Shown here: positions 27,756-37,315 of the stretch, piece by piece
Layout: the number at the start of each line of letters is the position of its first letter
How positions within the stretch are numbered: the stretch's first letter is position 1
Assembly: GCA_963837755.1 (NCBI GenBank)
Contig: CAWIOP010000002.1
Span: 434,001-498,000 of the forward strand
Direction of reading: 5' to 3'
From: JADGHX01 sp963837755
Lineage (GTDB): Bacteria; Pseudomonadota; Gammaproteobacteria; Steroidobacterales; Steroidobacteraceae
DNA: 64,000 bases
Program-made: the position numbers and the translations under genes
The notes under the pieces: generated by a model
Database searches by the model: none
Seen by the model: only the letters and a program-made list of their open reading frames with translations
What the model was told of the DNA's origin: nothing

Positions 27756-29423
27756 ATGAGACCAAGCCCGTCGGGAATCGCCTGGCTCGCGGCGACGGCA
27801 ATTGCCGTCACCTCGCCGTTGGTACGCGCGGCACCGGAGATGCGTGTAGCGCGCGAGGTGCGCGCGGCGCGTGCTGAGCCAGGTGCGGGCTCGAGCAACG
27901 TCGCGGGCCACGTTCCCGAGCAGAAGCAGCAGGCGCAACGTGCGCCTGCGACGGCGACAGAGAGCGTGCCGTCATCGCAGTGGTGGTCGCCCGGCGGTGG
28001 CCGGACGCTGCCGGCGCTGGCCACGTACGGCGATCCTGTCGGTGAAGTCGGCGTTCTGAACTCGAGCGGTCCCGTGCCGACACACGGCCATCCGTTCTTC
28101 GAGCCGATCGGGCAGAACGGTCGTGCGTGTGTCACGTGCCATCAGCCGGCGGATGGCATGTCGCTGTCGGTCGAGACGATCCGGCGGCGCTGGGACGAGA
28201 CTCACGGCACGGATCCGCTCTTCGCGCCGGTGGATGGCATGAACTGCCCCAATCTGCCGCCGGATGATCCGCGCTCGCATTCGCTGCTGCTGGATCGGGG
28301 GTTGTTCCGCATCTTCCTGCCGTGGCCGGCGAAGGCTACGGATGGCTCGCCGATCGAGCCGGAGTTCACGCTCGAAGTGGTGCGCGACCCCACCGGCTGC
28401 AACACGAGCCCTCAATACGGCCTCGAGAGCGCGCACCCGATGGTGTCCGTGTATCGAAGGCCGCGACCCGTCGCGAACCTGAGGTACGTTACGCATCAGG
28501 GTTTCGGCGTGTATGCGTTCATCGGCAAGAACGGTTTGCCTGCGACGCGCGACCCTGAAACGGGCCTGCCGAGCGGCATGAACCTCATGTCCGATGCGCG
28601 TCAACCGACGCTTAAGACGCAGGCGGTCGAGGCGGCGATCACGCATCTGCAGTTCGACGGCAAGCTGGACGACGCGCGCCTCGACCGGATCGTCGAGTTC
28701 GAGCGGCAGGTCTATGCCGGGCAGGTGCGGCACTCCGTCGCGGGCGATCTCATGGAGCCGAACGGCCCATCGGGGCTCGGTGTGCGCAATCTCGCGGCCG
28801 GGCGCGAAGGGCTGCTGGGCAACAACACGACCCACTACGTGATCCCGATGGGCGATGTCTGGAAGCATCTGCCTGCATCGGACGCGCAGAGCAGGCTGCG
28901 CGAGTCGATTGCTCGCGGGCAGGATGTATTCATGTTCCGCACGTTCTGGATTCGGGACGCCATGCATCTGAATACCGTGGGCCTCGGCAATCCGGCGAAG
29001 CGAACATGCGCGACCTGCCACGGCATGCACATGATGGGCATGGATGTCGCCAACGGCTGGATGGATATCGGTACGACCAATCTGCCGTGGGCGCGTGAGG
29101 AACCGCTCAATCCCTGGAACGATCGCAAGCCCGAGCTGCCGTTGTTCAAGATCACGTGCAAGCCAGGCGTTCCGCCGCATCCCTTCCTCGGTCGCGTGTT
29201 CTACACGCAGGACCCCGGACGTGCGTTGATCTCGGGCAAGTGCAACGACGTCGGAACGATAGTGATGCAACAGCTGCGTGGGCTTTCCGCGCGAGCGCCG
29301 TATTTCTCCAATGGCTCGGCCGCTTCGCTGCGCGAGATGGTGGACTTCTACGATCGGCGCTTCAACATCGGCTTCACCGATCAGGAGCGCGAAGACCTGA
29401 TTAACTTCCTGAGTGCGTTGTGA
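27756..29423 (+). CDS. Di-haem c-type cytochrome, peroxidase-like
   Basis: A 555-residue protein with a signal peptide (TAIAVTSPLVRAAP) and two haem sites, CVTCH at residues 125-129 and CATCH at 418-422. The C-terminal part (SGKCNDVGTIVMQQLRGLSA, YFSNGSAASLREMVDFYDRR) is typical of the cytochrome c peroxidase/MauG/rubber-oxygenase superfamily. The N-terminal haem region is longer than in classical peroxidases, and I cannot place it in a characterised branch. It sits between a TonB receptor and an OmpA-like gene whose GTG start overlaps its stop. A periplasmic oxidase or oxygenase for the imported substrate is plausible. Confidence 0.8.
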   Translation: MRPSPSGIAWLAATAIAVTSPLVRAAPEMRVAREVRAARAEPGAGSSNVAGHVPEQKQQAQRAPATATESVPSSQWWSPGGGRTLPALATYGDPVGEVGVLNSSGPVPTHGHPFFEPIGQNGRACVTCHQPADGMSLSVETIRRRWDETHGTDPLFAPVDGMNCPNLPPDDPRSHSLLLDRGLFRIFLPWPAKATDGSPIEPEFTLEVVRDPTGCNTSPQYGLESAHPMVSVYRRPRPVANLRYVTHQGFGVYAFIGKNGLPATRDPETGLPSGMNLMSDARQPTLKTQAVEAAITHLQFDGKLDDARLDRIVEFERQVYAGQVRHSVAGDLMEPNGPSGLGVRNLAAGREGLLGNNTTHYVIPMGDVWKHLPASDAQSRLRESIARGQDVFMFRTFWIRDAMHLNTVGLGNPAKRTCATCHGMHMMGMDVANGWMDIGTTNLPWAREEPLNPWNDRKPELPLFKITCKPGVPPHPFLGRVFYTQDPGRALISGKCNDVGTIVMQQLRGLSARAPYFSNGSAASLREMVDFYDRRFNIGFTDQEREDLINFLSAL

Positions 29424-30226
29424 GAGGCCTCGCCGCATTTTTGTTGTTCGGAATGGGAGTCGCTTCGGCCGCGCTGGCTGCCGCGCCTGCGCCGGGCAGC
29501 CGGCTGAGCTTCGTGAGTTGCCCGATCGTTCGCGACACAAAGACGGTACCGTGCTGGCTGAGCGAGTACGAAGGGGAGATGTACTTTCTCACGTTGCAGA
29601 CGGACGTAAGCGCACCCGTCAATCCGCCGTGGCTCGGGCACAAGGTGTTGGTGGAAGGCGTCGTGTCCAATGAGCCTTCGATTTGCGGTGGGCGGGTGCT
29701 GAAGCCGTTGACACTCTCGGTGTTGCCGGAGCTGAATGGCTCGTGCAACACGATGTTGCCGGCTGAGGATCGGTACAACCTCACGTTCGAGCCGCCCCGG
29801 CCCCCGGGGCCGAGCAAGGGCAGGCTGGCGTTCGGTGATCCGACGCCGCGGAATGCAGCTACGGGACAAGAGGGGGCGCGCCGGGAATTCACGCTTCAGT
29901 ACGAGTTTGATGGAACAGTGGTGTTCCGGCACGCGCAGATACTTCAGCAGATTCTGGATGCCGCCAATGCGGGGCATGCCACGGAAGTCAAGGTCACGGG
30001 TTATCGCTCGGCGTCCCGTCTTTCGAATGGCACCGTGATGGCAGAGCGCGAGAACATCGATCGGCAGCGGGCAGAGCAGATTCGCGAGCTGCTGAAGGGC
30101 GCGGGGCTCACCAACGTGAAGTACGCGCTGGAGTGGAAGGATCTGGCGAAGCGACCCAATGGCGTCGACGATGCGGCGAATCGGCGCGCGGAGGTCGTGG
30201 TTGTGGCGGAGAAACCGCGACCCTGA
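29420..30226 (+). CDS. OmpA-like C-terminal domain protein
   Basis: GTG start overlapping the upstream stop (GTGA at 29420-29423). Signal peptide (LLFGMGVASAALAAAP), a 110-residue N-terminal part with four cysteines (SFVSCPIV, VPCWL, PSICGG, GSCNTM), then an OmpA-like fold from about residue 155 (TLQYEFDGTVVFRH) to DDAANRRAEVVVVAE. The usual peptidoglycan-binding signature NRRVE is present as NRRAE. It may anchor the cytochrome complex to the cell wall. The cysteine-containing N-terminus is not one I recognise. Overlap with the cytochrome gene implies coordinated synthesis. Confidence 0.7.
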   Translation: MRGLAAFLLFGMGVASAALAAAPAPGSRLSFVSCPIVRDTKTVPCWLSEYEGEMYFLTLQTDVSAPVNPPWLGHKVLVEGVVSNEPSICGGRVLKPLTLSVLPELNGSCNTMLPAEDRYNLTFEPPRPPGPSKGRLAFGDPTPRNAATGQEGARREFTLQYEFDGTVVFRHAQILQQILDAANAGHATEVKVTGYRSASRLSNGTVMAERENIDRQRAEQIRELLKGAGLTNVKYALEWKDLAKRPNGVDDAANRRAEVVVVAEKPRP

Positions 30227-30287
30227 TGAACGCGGTGCTCCGCAGGCGCTGCGGTGGCCGAGCATCAGGCCGCAGCGGCGCGCGCCA

Positions 30288-31499
30288 TCACCCGGCGGCG
30301 GGCAACAGCCGCAGCGGCACGCTGATCGGCCCGAGTTCCGGCATGCCACTCATCCTGAGCTCGCCGCACAGCTCGAAGTGGCTCGTCTGCTTGAGCAACT
30401 CCTCCAGCGAGATGCGCAGCTCCGCGCGCGCGAGCGCGACCCCTGCGCACATGTGAGGCCCACGCCCGAACGCCAGATGCTGCCGGATGTTCGGCCGTCG
30501 CAGTTGAAATGAATTGGGATCGGGAAACACCGTCTCGTCCCGGTTGGCTGAGGCATACACGAGCGCGATCGCTTCGCCGGGCCGGATGCGCCGCCCGTGC
30601 AGCTCCACTTCGTGTCGAGCCGATCGCGCAAAGCCTCGATAGGGCGTGTACAGGCGAAGAAACTCTTCAACCGCATCCGGCACGAGCGAAAGGTCCTGTC
30701 GAAGCTGCTGCTGCAATGGGATGTCGCGCGACAAATGCACAGCGATGCTTCCGAGCAAAATCGGCGGAGCGACAAGCCCCACGACGAGAACCTGGCGCAC
30801 GCAACCCGCCAGGAGCACCTCGGGAAATGGGTTGCCGTCGTTGTCCCGCGCAGCGATGAGCGAGCTGGTGGGGTCGACGCTCGGGTCGCGCGGCTCGCGC
30901 CGCCGTTCCGCAATCACTTCGGACGCCATCGCTGCGAGCTGCGCGGCGGCGACTGCGACGCTGTTCTTGTCGAACGACTCCCAGGCTTTCACGTAGGCTT
31001 GCGCCGTTTGCCACAACACCTGCGTCTGCGGATCGGTCAGCCCGAGCCATTCGCCGAACACCCCGGCCGGTAGCGGACTCGAGAAATGCTCGACGAAATC
31101 CGCTTCACGCCTCTCGACAAGCGACAGCATCAACTTGCTGGCGATGCCTCGGGTCACATTCTCGATGCTTGCCACCCGGGCGGTGCCGAGCGCGCGGTCG
31201 ATCGCGCGCCGATACGGCGTGTGATCGGGCGGATCCAGATGCAGCGGCGGTCTGCGCCCGGTCGTGGAGGACCCCGGCACGACATTGCGGACCGAGGTGA
31301 TGTAGAGGTCCGGCTGCATGAGCATGTCGTAGATGTCCTGGTAGCGCGTTACCGCCCAGAAGCCATCGAACGCCGTGCTGTGTGCGACGGGGCAGCGCGC
31401 GCGCAGGTCCGCAAACACTTCGTGCGCGCTGTCGAACGTCTCCGGGACGGTCGGATCGTATTCGTTCAGCAACGAAGGGTCGGGCGGTGGAGTCGACAT
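30288..31499 (-). CDS. Cytochrome P450 with unusual I-helix
   Basis: A 403-residue class I bacterial P450 starting at ATG 31499. The haem loop FGRGPHMCAGVALARAE holds the Cys ligand. The K-helix ExxR is in AVEEFLRLYTP. FPDPNSFQLRRPN forms the usual PERF-like region. In the I-helix, where (A/G)Gx(D/E)T normally stands, the sequence is VVGLVAPPILLG, so both the acid and the Thr used for oxygen activation are missing. Members lacking this pair often use another proton route or peroxide. No ferredoxin gene is adjacent. The neighbouring MFS gene lies 74 bases upstream on the same strand and is probably cotranscribed. Substrate unknown. Confidence 0.9.
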   Translation of the reverse strand: MSTPPPDPSLLNEYDPTVPETFDSAHEVFADLRARCPVAHSTAFDGFWAVTRYQDIYDMLMQPDLYITSVRNVVPGSSTTGRRPPLHLDPPDHTPYRRAIDRALGTARVASIENVTRGIASKLMLSLVERREADFVEHFSSPLPAGVFGEWLGLTDPQTQVLWQTAQAYVKAWESFDKNSVAVAAAQLAAMASEVIAERRREPRDPSVDPTSSLIAARDNDGNPFPEVLLAGCVRQVLVVGLVAPPILLGSIAVHLSRDIPLQQQLRQDLSLVPDAVEEFLRLYTPYRGFARSARHEVELHGRRIRPGEAIALVYASANRDETVFPDPNSFQLRRPNIRQHLAFGRGPHMCAGVALARAELRISLEELLKQTSHFELCGELRMSGMPELGPISVPLRLLPAAG

Positions 31500-31573
31500 G
31501 CAGGATCCCAATGAGGAGTCCGTGATGTTAGGTGCCTCGCGGCTTCGTGGGTAACAGCGGTTCGATCTACCCG

Positions 31574-32884
31574 CTATAAGGCTTGTTGATGGGGTCGACT
31601 GCAGCTTCGGGCGGATTCCACCCTCTGGCTCGCGCGGAGCCAGGCAATCGCGCCGGCGGCGATCAATGACAATGCGGCAACGGCGAATACGGGAATATCG
31701 AACGATCCGGTGCGCTCGCGCACCCAGCCGATGAATCCGGGAATGACGAGTCCGGCGAGGTTGCCGCACATGTTGACCAGTGCGAATCCTGCGGCCAGCC
31801 CGGCCGGGCTCAGCAGCATTGGGGGAATGGTCCAGAAGGTGCCCTGCGCAGCGCCCATCGAAAACCCGGCGAGCAGCAGCGCGGCCAGCGCCAGCACGCC
31901 CGTTCCCAGGATGGGCGTGAGCGCGATGAGCATCGCGGAGCTGAGCGCTGCAAACATGACGTGCAAATAGCGCTCCTGCGTCCGGTCCGAGTGCCACGCG
32001 TTTACCAGCATGCCGGCCGCGACGGCGATCCACGGAAGCGCGGTAATCAGGCCGATACGCGCTTCGCTGGCCTGCGCCGATAGATGACGGAGGATCTGCG
32101 GCAGCCAATAGAGCAGCCCGTTTGCGCCGGCCATCAGGCCGAACCAGCATGCGCTTGCAATCCACAGTCGCCCGTTGCGGAGCGCGGGGCTGCCCGCGTG
32201 CTGCTCCGGTTGCGCAGTGTTCTCGCGCAAGATCTCGTCCTCGAGCCATCGACGCTCGCCGTCGTCGAGCCACGAGGCATCGCGCGGTCGGTCGGGGATG
32301 AGCATGAGCGCCGCCAGGGAAACGAGGAGGGTGGGTCCGCCTTCGATCAGCAGCATCCACCGCCAGCCCGGCCAGCCGATCGGGTTGTCCGCGCCCATGA
32401 GCCAGCCCGCGAGCGGTCCACCGACGATTGAAGAAACGGGCACCGCAAGCATGAACATCGAGATCGCGCCCGCCCGGTGTCGCTGTGGAATCCACTGCGA
32501 GAGGTAGAACATCACGCCGGGAGCGAAGCCGCCCTCCGCGATCCCCAGTAACAGGCGCAATGCGTAGAAGGCCGTGGCGGAGTGGACGAAGGCAAGCCCC
32601 GTCGCAGCAAGCCCCCAGACGGCCGCGACCACGAACACCCAGCGCCGCATGCCGATCCGCTGGAGCAGCCAGAGGCTCGGCCACTGAACCAGGATATAGC
32701 CGACAAAGAAGATGCCGACACCGAAACCGTACGTTTCCGGGGTGAGGCCCAGCTCCGAGTTCATCTGCAACGCGGCGAAACTGATGTTGGCACGATCGAT
32801 GGTGCTCAGGAACAGCAGTGCCAGCAACGGCGTCAGCAGTCGCAATCGCGTTTTGCGGATCGTCCTCGCAGCGCTCGGAGACAA
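31574..32884 (-). CDS. MFS transporter, anion:cation symporter (ACS) family
   Basis: A 436-residue, 12-helix MFS protein. STIDRANISFAALQMNSELG at the end of helix 1 and LRLLLGIAEGGFAPGVMFYL in helix 4 are typical of the ACS group, which carries organic anions such as sugar acids, phthalate or tartrate. The gene is complete. It lies upstream of the P450 gene on the same strand and divergent from a LysR regulator, so the three form a compact uptake, oxidation and control unit. It may replace the lost AAHS transporter of the same island, but substrate cannot be deduced. Confidence 0.85.
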   Translation of the reverse strand: MSPSAARTIRKTRLRLLTPLLALLFLSTIDRANISFAALQMNSELGLTPETYGFGVGIFFVGYILVQWPSLWLLQRIGMRRWVFVVAAVWGLAATGLAFVHSATAFYALRLLLGIAEGGFAPGVMFYLSQWIPQRHRAGAISMFMLAVPVSSIVGGPLAGWLMGADNPIGWPGWRWMLLIEGGPTLLVSLAALMLIPDRPRDASWLDDGERRWLEDEILRENTAQPEQHAGSPALRNGRLWIASACWFGLMAGANGLLYWLPQILRHLSAQASEARIGLITALPWIAVAAGMLVNAWHSDRTQERYLHVMFAALSSAMLIALTPILGTGVLALAALLLAGFSMGAAQGTFWTIPPMLLSPAGLAAGFALVNMCGNLAGLVIPGFIGWVRERTGSFDIPVFAVAALSLIAAGAIAWLRASQRVESARSCSRPHQQAL

Positions 32885-33002
32885 GTCGGCTCCTCTGGGC
32901 CTGAAGTATGGTGCGGCAAGGAGTCAGATCGTACGCATCGGCAGGTCTCACAGGAAACATCCCATCTGGTCCCCCACATAAGTAGCTCTTATGATGGGCG
33001 GC

Positions 33003-33893
33003 ATGGATAGCCGCCGACTCCGCTACTTCGTGCAGATCGTGGATAGCGGGAGCATCACCCGCGCCGCCGCCCTCAGCGGCGTGGCGCAGCCTGCCCTGAG
33101 TCAGCAGCTCGCGATCCTCGAAAACGAGCTGAAGGTAAAGCTGCTCGAACGGTCGGTGTCGGGCGTCACGCCGACGGCTGCGGGACGCATTCTCTATGCG
33201 CGCGCGCAGGCCATCCTGCGGCAATTCGAGGACCTGCGGGAGGCCGTGCACCGTGAGGTGAAGCCGCTTTCGGGCACGGTCATCCTCGGCATGCCGCCAA
33301 CCATGCTCTCGCTCTTCGGCTTGCCGCTCATAGAACGAGTGTGTACGCAGCATCCGGAGATGCATCTGCAGATCCGGGAAGAGGGCAGCGTCGTGCTCAA
33401 CGAGCTTCTGACGAGCGGGAAGATCGAGCTGGCGATCGGTGCCACGCGGCCCGAAGGCGCCCTGACTGGTGAAGAGGTACTGAGCGAGCCGATCGTGTTG
33501 ATGTACCCGGTCGCGCTGACGATTCCGGAGTCTGCGACGCTATCTGATCTTGCGAAGCTTCCTTGGGTGATGCCTCGTCGCCCCAATGCCATCCGCGCGC
33601 TGATCGATACCGTGTTCGCGTCCAGTAACCTCACACCGAACGTCGTGGTGGAAATCGACTCGCTCTACAGCGCACTGGAAAGCGTACGGCGCGGCGTCGG
33701 CGTCGGAGCGATGACGATGGGCGTGATGAAGGACGATCTGGAAACGGGCACGCTGCGCGCAAGGCAGATTGGAGATGCTCCGTTGATGCGCGCGATGTAT
33801 CTGGCACAACGGCGCTCACCCGGGCTCACGCCGGCCGCGCAGTTTGTTTACGAGATTCTCCGCGATATCGCTGCGGAGGCGCGGCTGGCATAG
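33003..33893 (+). CDS. LysR-type transcriptional regulator
   Basis: The start is best placed at ATG 33003 (MDSRRLRYFVQIVDSGSITR), because LysR proteins usually begin two or three residues before the recognition domain; an ATG 12 bases upstream is also possible. The helix-turn-helix reads AAALSGVAQPALSQQLAILE. The effector domain follows with normal length (296 residues in total). It resembles the NAC/CynR-like branch with LYSALESVRRGVGVGAMT. Divergent from the MFS-P450 pair with about 118 bases between starts, the usual LysR arrangement. Probably activates that pair in response to its substrate. Confidence 0.88.
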   Translation: MDSRRLRYFVQIVDSGSITRAAALSGVAQPALSQQLAILENELKVKLLERSVSGVTPTAAGRILYARAQAILRQFEDLREAVHREVKPLSGTVILGMPPTMLSLFGLPLIERVCTQHPEMHLQIREEGSVVLNELLTSGKIELAIGATRPEGALTGEEVLSEPIVLMYPVALTIPESATLSDLAKLPWVMPRRPNAIRALIDTVFASSNLTPNVVVEIDSLYSALESVRRGVGVGAMTMGVMKDDLETGTLRARQIGDAPLMRAMYLAQRRSPGLTPAAQFVYEILRDIAAEARLA

Positions 33894-33966
33894 GAGCGAT
33901 GCGCTCTGTTGTCCAAAACGCGTCCGTGCCACCATGGTTGCTTCGATATCAAAGGGACACGGCGAA

Positions 33967-34623
33967 ATGAAGATCGCAATCATCGGCGCCTCCGGCTATG
34001 CAGGCCGGCCGATTACGACGGAAGCGCTCGATCGTGGCTATGAGGTCACCGCGATCGTGCGCAATCTGACGGCACTTCCGTCACACCCGTGCCTTCGCGC
34101 CAGATCGGTCGATGTCAACGACGTCCCGCATTTGACCGAAGCGCTCGGGGGCAACGCCGCTGTCATCCACGCATACAATCCGGGTCGCGGTCGAACCGAC
34201 CCCGACATTTTCGATATCTTTGTCGCCGGACATCGGGCAATTCTTGCAGCCGTTGGCAAGGCTGGCATACAGCGTCTGCTTTGTGTGGGCGGCGCGGCGA
34301 GCCTCAAAACGACGGATGGAGTGCCGCTGCTCGATTCGCCCGAGTGGCCGAAAGAGTTCGATCCCTACCGCAACAGCGTGCGCGGAACGCGCGGGCTGTA
34401 TTACCTGCTGCAGGAAACCCCATAAATCGACTGGGTGTTCCTCGCGCCCTCGGCTTTGCTGGTGCCAGGGCCACGTACGGGAGCGTACCGCACGGGTTCC
34501 AACCACCTGCTATACGACGAGTCCGGCCGGAGCCAGATTTCCACCGCTGATTTTGCGGTGGCGATGATCGATGAGCTCGAGCGTCCCAGCCATCATCGGG
34601 AACGCTTCACCGTCGGGTACTAG
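33967..34623 (+). pseudogene. NAD(P)-binding NmrA-like protein with in-frame stop
   Basis: Begins with IAIIGASGYAGRPITTEALD, an NmrA/atypical-SDR Rossmann motif. After residue 152 (GLYYLLQETP) a TAA at 34423-34425 interrupts the frame. The same frame continues with IDWVFLAPSALLVPGPRTG and ends naturally at 34623 (HHRERFTVGY). The sequence on both sides is well conserved for the family, and only one codon is wrong. Either a recent nonsense mutation or a base error. The intact protein would be a 218-residue flavin-reductase or SDR-like enzyme. Confidence 0.7.
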
Positions 34624-34739
34624 GCGCACCTGGACCAGAGCGTAATGCCGCAAGCGGTTGCCGTCGGGGCGGCGCTCTGCGATGCGATGGTTCCCGCTCA
34701 GCGCGAGATCGACTCAGCCTGTCCATGGCGAATTGCTGA

Positions 34740-35829
34740 CTACGCGGCAATTGGCGTGTGAAAGAGGCCGGAACAGTCCGATCGCCATGCGAAGTGATCG
34801 AGATTCGCCGGTTGACCTGCGGTTTTCCCGCATCGCTCGAATGGCGTCCGACCATTGAGACCGGCGTGAACGCGCCGCTGGTTGTAATAGGCAGCGAATC
34901 GATTCAGCTTGCGATGCAGGTCGAGTCCGTTCCAGAAAAAGGTCTGGTCGAGATACTCGCGCCGAAGGGTTCCGATCAGCCGCTCGATGAACGGATGAGA
35001 GCGAGGCACGAAGGGGACGGACTTGAGTTCCTCGATGTCGAGAACTCGCAGATTCGCCCGCCAGTGATGAAACCGGAACAATGGGTCATGATCGGTACTG
35101 AGGCGCTTGGGAAGTGGCTGAGCGTACCGGGCCCGGGTTGAACATGCGGCAGACGCGGATGCCGTCGATATGCGCGTGTTCGACACCGAATCCGACGATC
35201 CGACGTGTAAAGACATCCATCACAACCATCACCCAGAAACTCTTTAGCAGGATCGACTCGCATCGAAATAGATCGACGCTCCACAGGCTGTTGCGGGCTT
35301 CAGCGATGGCAGAGAGCCACGACGGACCTTTACCACCGAACTTTGGATGAGGGTGGTTCGCCAGAATCCGGCGCACCACGTCTTTGTCGATTTCCAGGCC
35401 GAAGGCGTGCGAAATCTGCTGGGCAATGCGGGGGCAGCCGAAGCGCGGATTGAGGCGCTTGATATCGAGGATTGCGGCAATCAGTTCTTTGGACGGACCC
35501 TTGGGTCCGGGGCGATGCCGAGTCTTCGTGGAAAACAGCCATTGATACTTTCGGCGGACGAGCGCTCGGTGAAATCGCAACAGCGTCGCGGGCCTGACGG
35601 CGACTGAGACTTTCAGGACGCGCTGAGGAGACACGAGGATAGCGCCCAAGCCGAGCAGGATGCGATCGAGTGCGCGCAGCTTCGGTGCCTTCTTTCGAGA
35701 TCGATTCAGAATCAGGAGCTGGTGCTTCAGAAGCAGCGATTCGGCGATGACTGCGCGCGCACCGCCTGGAGCCATGGTCCTGATCGTCGTGACGATGAGA
35801 TGAGCGATCAGGACGAACCAATCTCGCAT
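34740..35829 (-). mobile_element. IS transposase (integrase-core DDE type), frameshifted
   Basis: Two overlapping frames make up one DDE transposase. The N-terminal part starts at 35829 (MRDWFVLIAHLIVTTIRTM) and includes an HTH region and ARNSLWSVDLFRCES with the first Asp. Near 35150 one extra C shifts the frame; the other frame continues with KRLSTDHDPLFRFH (second Asp) and SHPFIERLIGTLRREYL (the Glu) to SGLFHTPIAA at 34740. The family is a single-ORF transposase of about 350 residues with an rve core. I see no clear terminal inverted repeats. The element is inactive as written. Confidence 0.75.
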
Positions 35830-35916
35830 GCTGCGAACGATGGCCGGGGTTTGCGGCGTTCGCAAGTCTATGACTCAGTCGTCAACTGCGGCAGACTTGC
35901 AATTCGCCATGGACAC

Positions 35917-36051
35917 CTGCGCAAGGCGCGAGAGCTCGGATCCACACTGGTGGAGTATGCGCGCGCCTCTGGGCTAAACGTGAGGGAGCTGTACGCGGTC
36001 AAGCAGCAGCTTGTACGCCGAGGAGCCATTGCCGGCAAACCGAAAACCCGG
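35917..36051 (+). mobile_element. IS66-type accessory ORF remnant
   Basis: A 45-codon stretch reads LVEYARASGLNVRELYAVKQ followed by QLVRRGAIAGK. It resembles the HTH part of the small accessory protein (TnpA) of IS66 elements. No start with a ribosome binding site and no tnpB or tnpC are present. It is squeezed between the IS transposase and the integrase, so it is most likely a leftover of an earlier insertion. Confidence 0.35.
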
Positions 36052-36076
36052 GGGTTTCATTGGCTATACCAATGCG

Positions 36077-37127
36077 TCACACGCTATCGATCTGCGCGAT
36101 AGTTTCTGGCTCACGAGTTCGGTCCCTCGCAATCCTCCGTCGGGATGCGCGTGCAGATTCACGCAGCTCGTGCAGGTAGTCGGCCCACGCCTGCATCATC
36201 CGTCGGCGTTCTGGCAAGTGTTCAGCGTAATTATACGCGGCTCGGACTTTGTTTCTTGGCGCGTGCGCGAGCTGCCGCTCGATGGCGTCCGGGTGCCAGC
36301 ACTGCTGCTCATTCAGCAGCGTGGACGCCATGCTCCGGAACCCATGCGCCGTCATCACGTCACCCGAATACCCCAGTTGCCGCAGCGCCTTGTTGATCGT
36401 GAAGTCGCTGATGACGCCCTCCTTGCTGCCGACCACGGGGAACAAAAACCGTGCATCCTCGTCCGCGCAGCGCTTGAGATCATAGAGGATCGCGATGGCC
36501 TGTTTTCTGAGCGGCACGATGTGCGGAGCATCCATCTTCATCCGTGCCGCTGGGATTCTCCTCTCCGCCTTCTCGAAGTTGATCTCTTTTGCCTTCCTGC
36601 TCGATCCTCTTGAGGAGGGGCAGCAGTTGCTGCGCGGAGATCTGGGCTATCGGCCACTTGCCGACGGCGGTATTCAGGTAGGTGTCGAGGAGCCAGCGAT
36701 GCTTCTTAATGGTGGCCGGATCGAGTGCCGCGCGGGACGCGACGTTCGCGTCGTTTCCACCCGCTGCCTTGAATTCTTCCCCGTCGCCTTCATTGACAGG
36801 GCGCGACATCAGCCGCACCCATTCCTCGGCGACGTCCTCAAATAAGATGGCCCGCGCCGCTTTCGACGCCTTCTTCTCCAGTTTTGGATTCAGGCCGCGG
36901 GCGAGCTGTTGACGGGCGTCATCGCGCTTTTCGCGCGCCAGCTTCAAGGTGACGGTGGGGTAGGTGCCGAAAGCCACCTCATGCGGCCGGCTGTCGATGT
37001 GACACTTGAGGTACCAGTAGCGGCCGCCCCTGGGGTGCACGACGAGAAAGAGGCCATCGTCGTCGAACACCTTATACTTCCGGGCCATCGGTTTGAGGGC
37101 CAGGATTTCCTTGTCCGTCAGCGCCAT
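36077..37127 (-). pseudogene. int: Tyrosine-type island integrase with central deletion
   Basis: From 37127 the N-terminal arm-binding domain (DUF4102-like) reads FDDDGLFLVVHPRGGRYWYL and FGTYPTVTLKLAREKRDDAR, followed by the core-binding domain to LLPLLKRIEQEG. Near 36585 the frame breaks. The other frame continues with EINFEKAERRIPAARMKMDA and the C-terminal catalytic half, including TAHGFRSMASTLLNEQ (HxxR) and the tyrosine in RAAYNYAEHLPERR. About 100-120 residues carrying the first catalytic Arg are missing. Prophage and island integrases of this type enter tRNA 3' ends. Its position 190 bases from the right repeat fits. Without the middle it cannot catalyse excision. Confidence 0.85.
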
Positions 37128-37315
37128 GACGACCTCCAGCGGGAATCCAACCTTCGGGAATCCAACTGGAATTTACCCCCGATTTTACCCGCTGAAGGCG
37201 TGGCTGGGGGCGAACCGTTCCGAACGACTACGGACCGACTTTCACAAAGAGAACAATGACTTATATGATTTTTGCGAACGGCCGCGGACGGCGGCGATCG
37301 ACTACGGAACGGGTG

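Noticed and set aside
27972..29540. 522-residue minus-strand ORF opposite the di-haem cytochrome
   Set aside because: No motifs; the plus strand contains both CxxCH haem sites.
31499..33365. N-terminal extension of about 620 residues on the P450 frame
   Set aside because: It reads through the MFS gene in the wrong frame; the P450 starts naturally at 31499.
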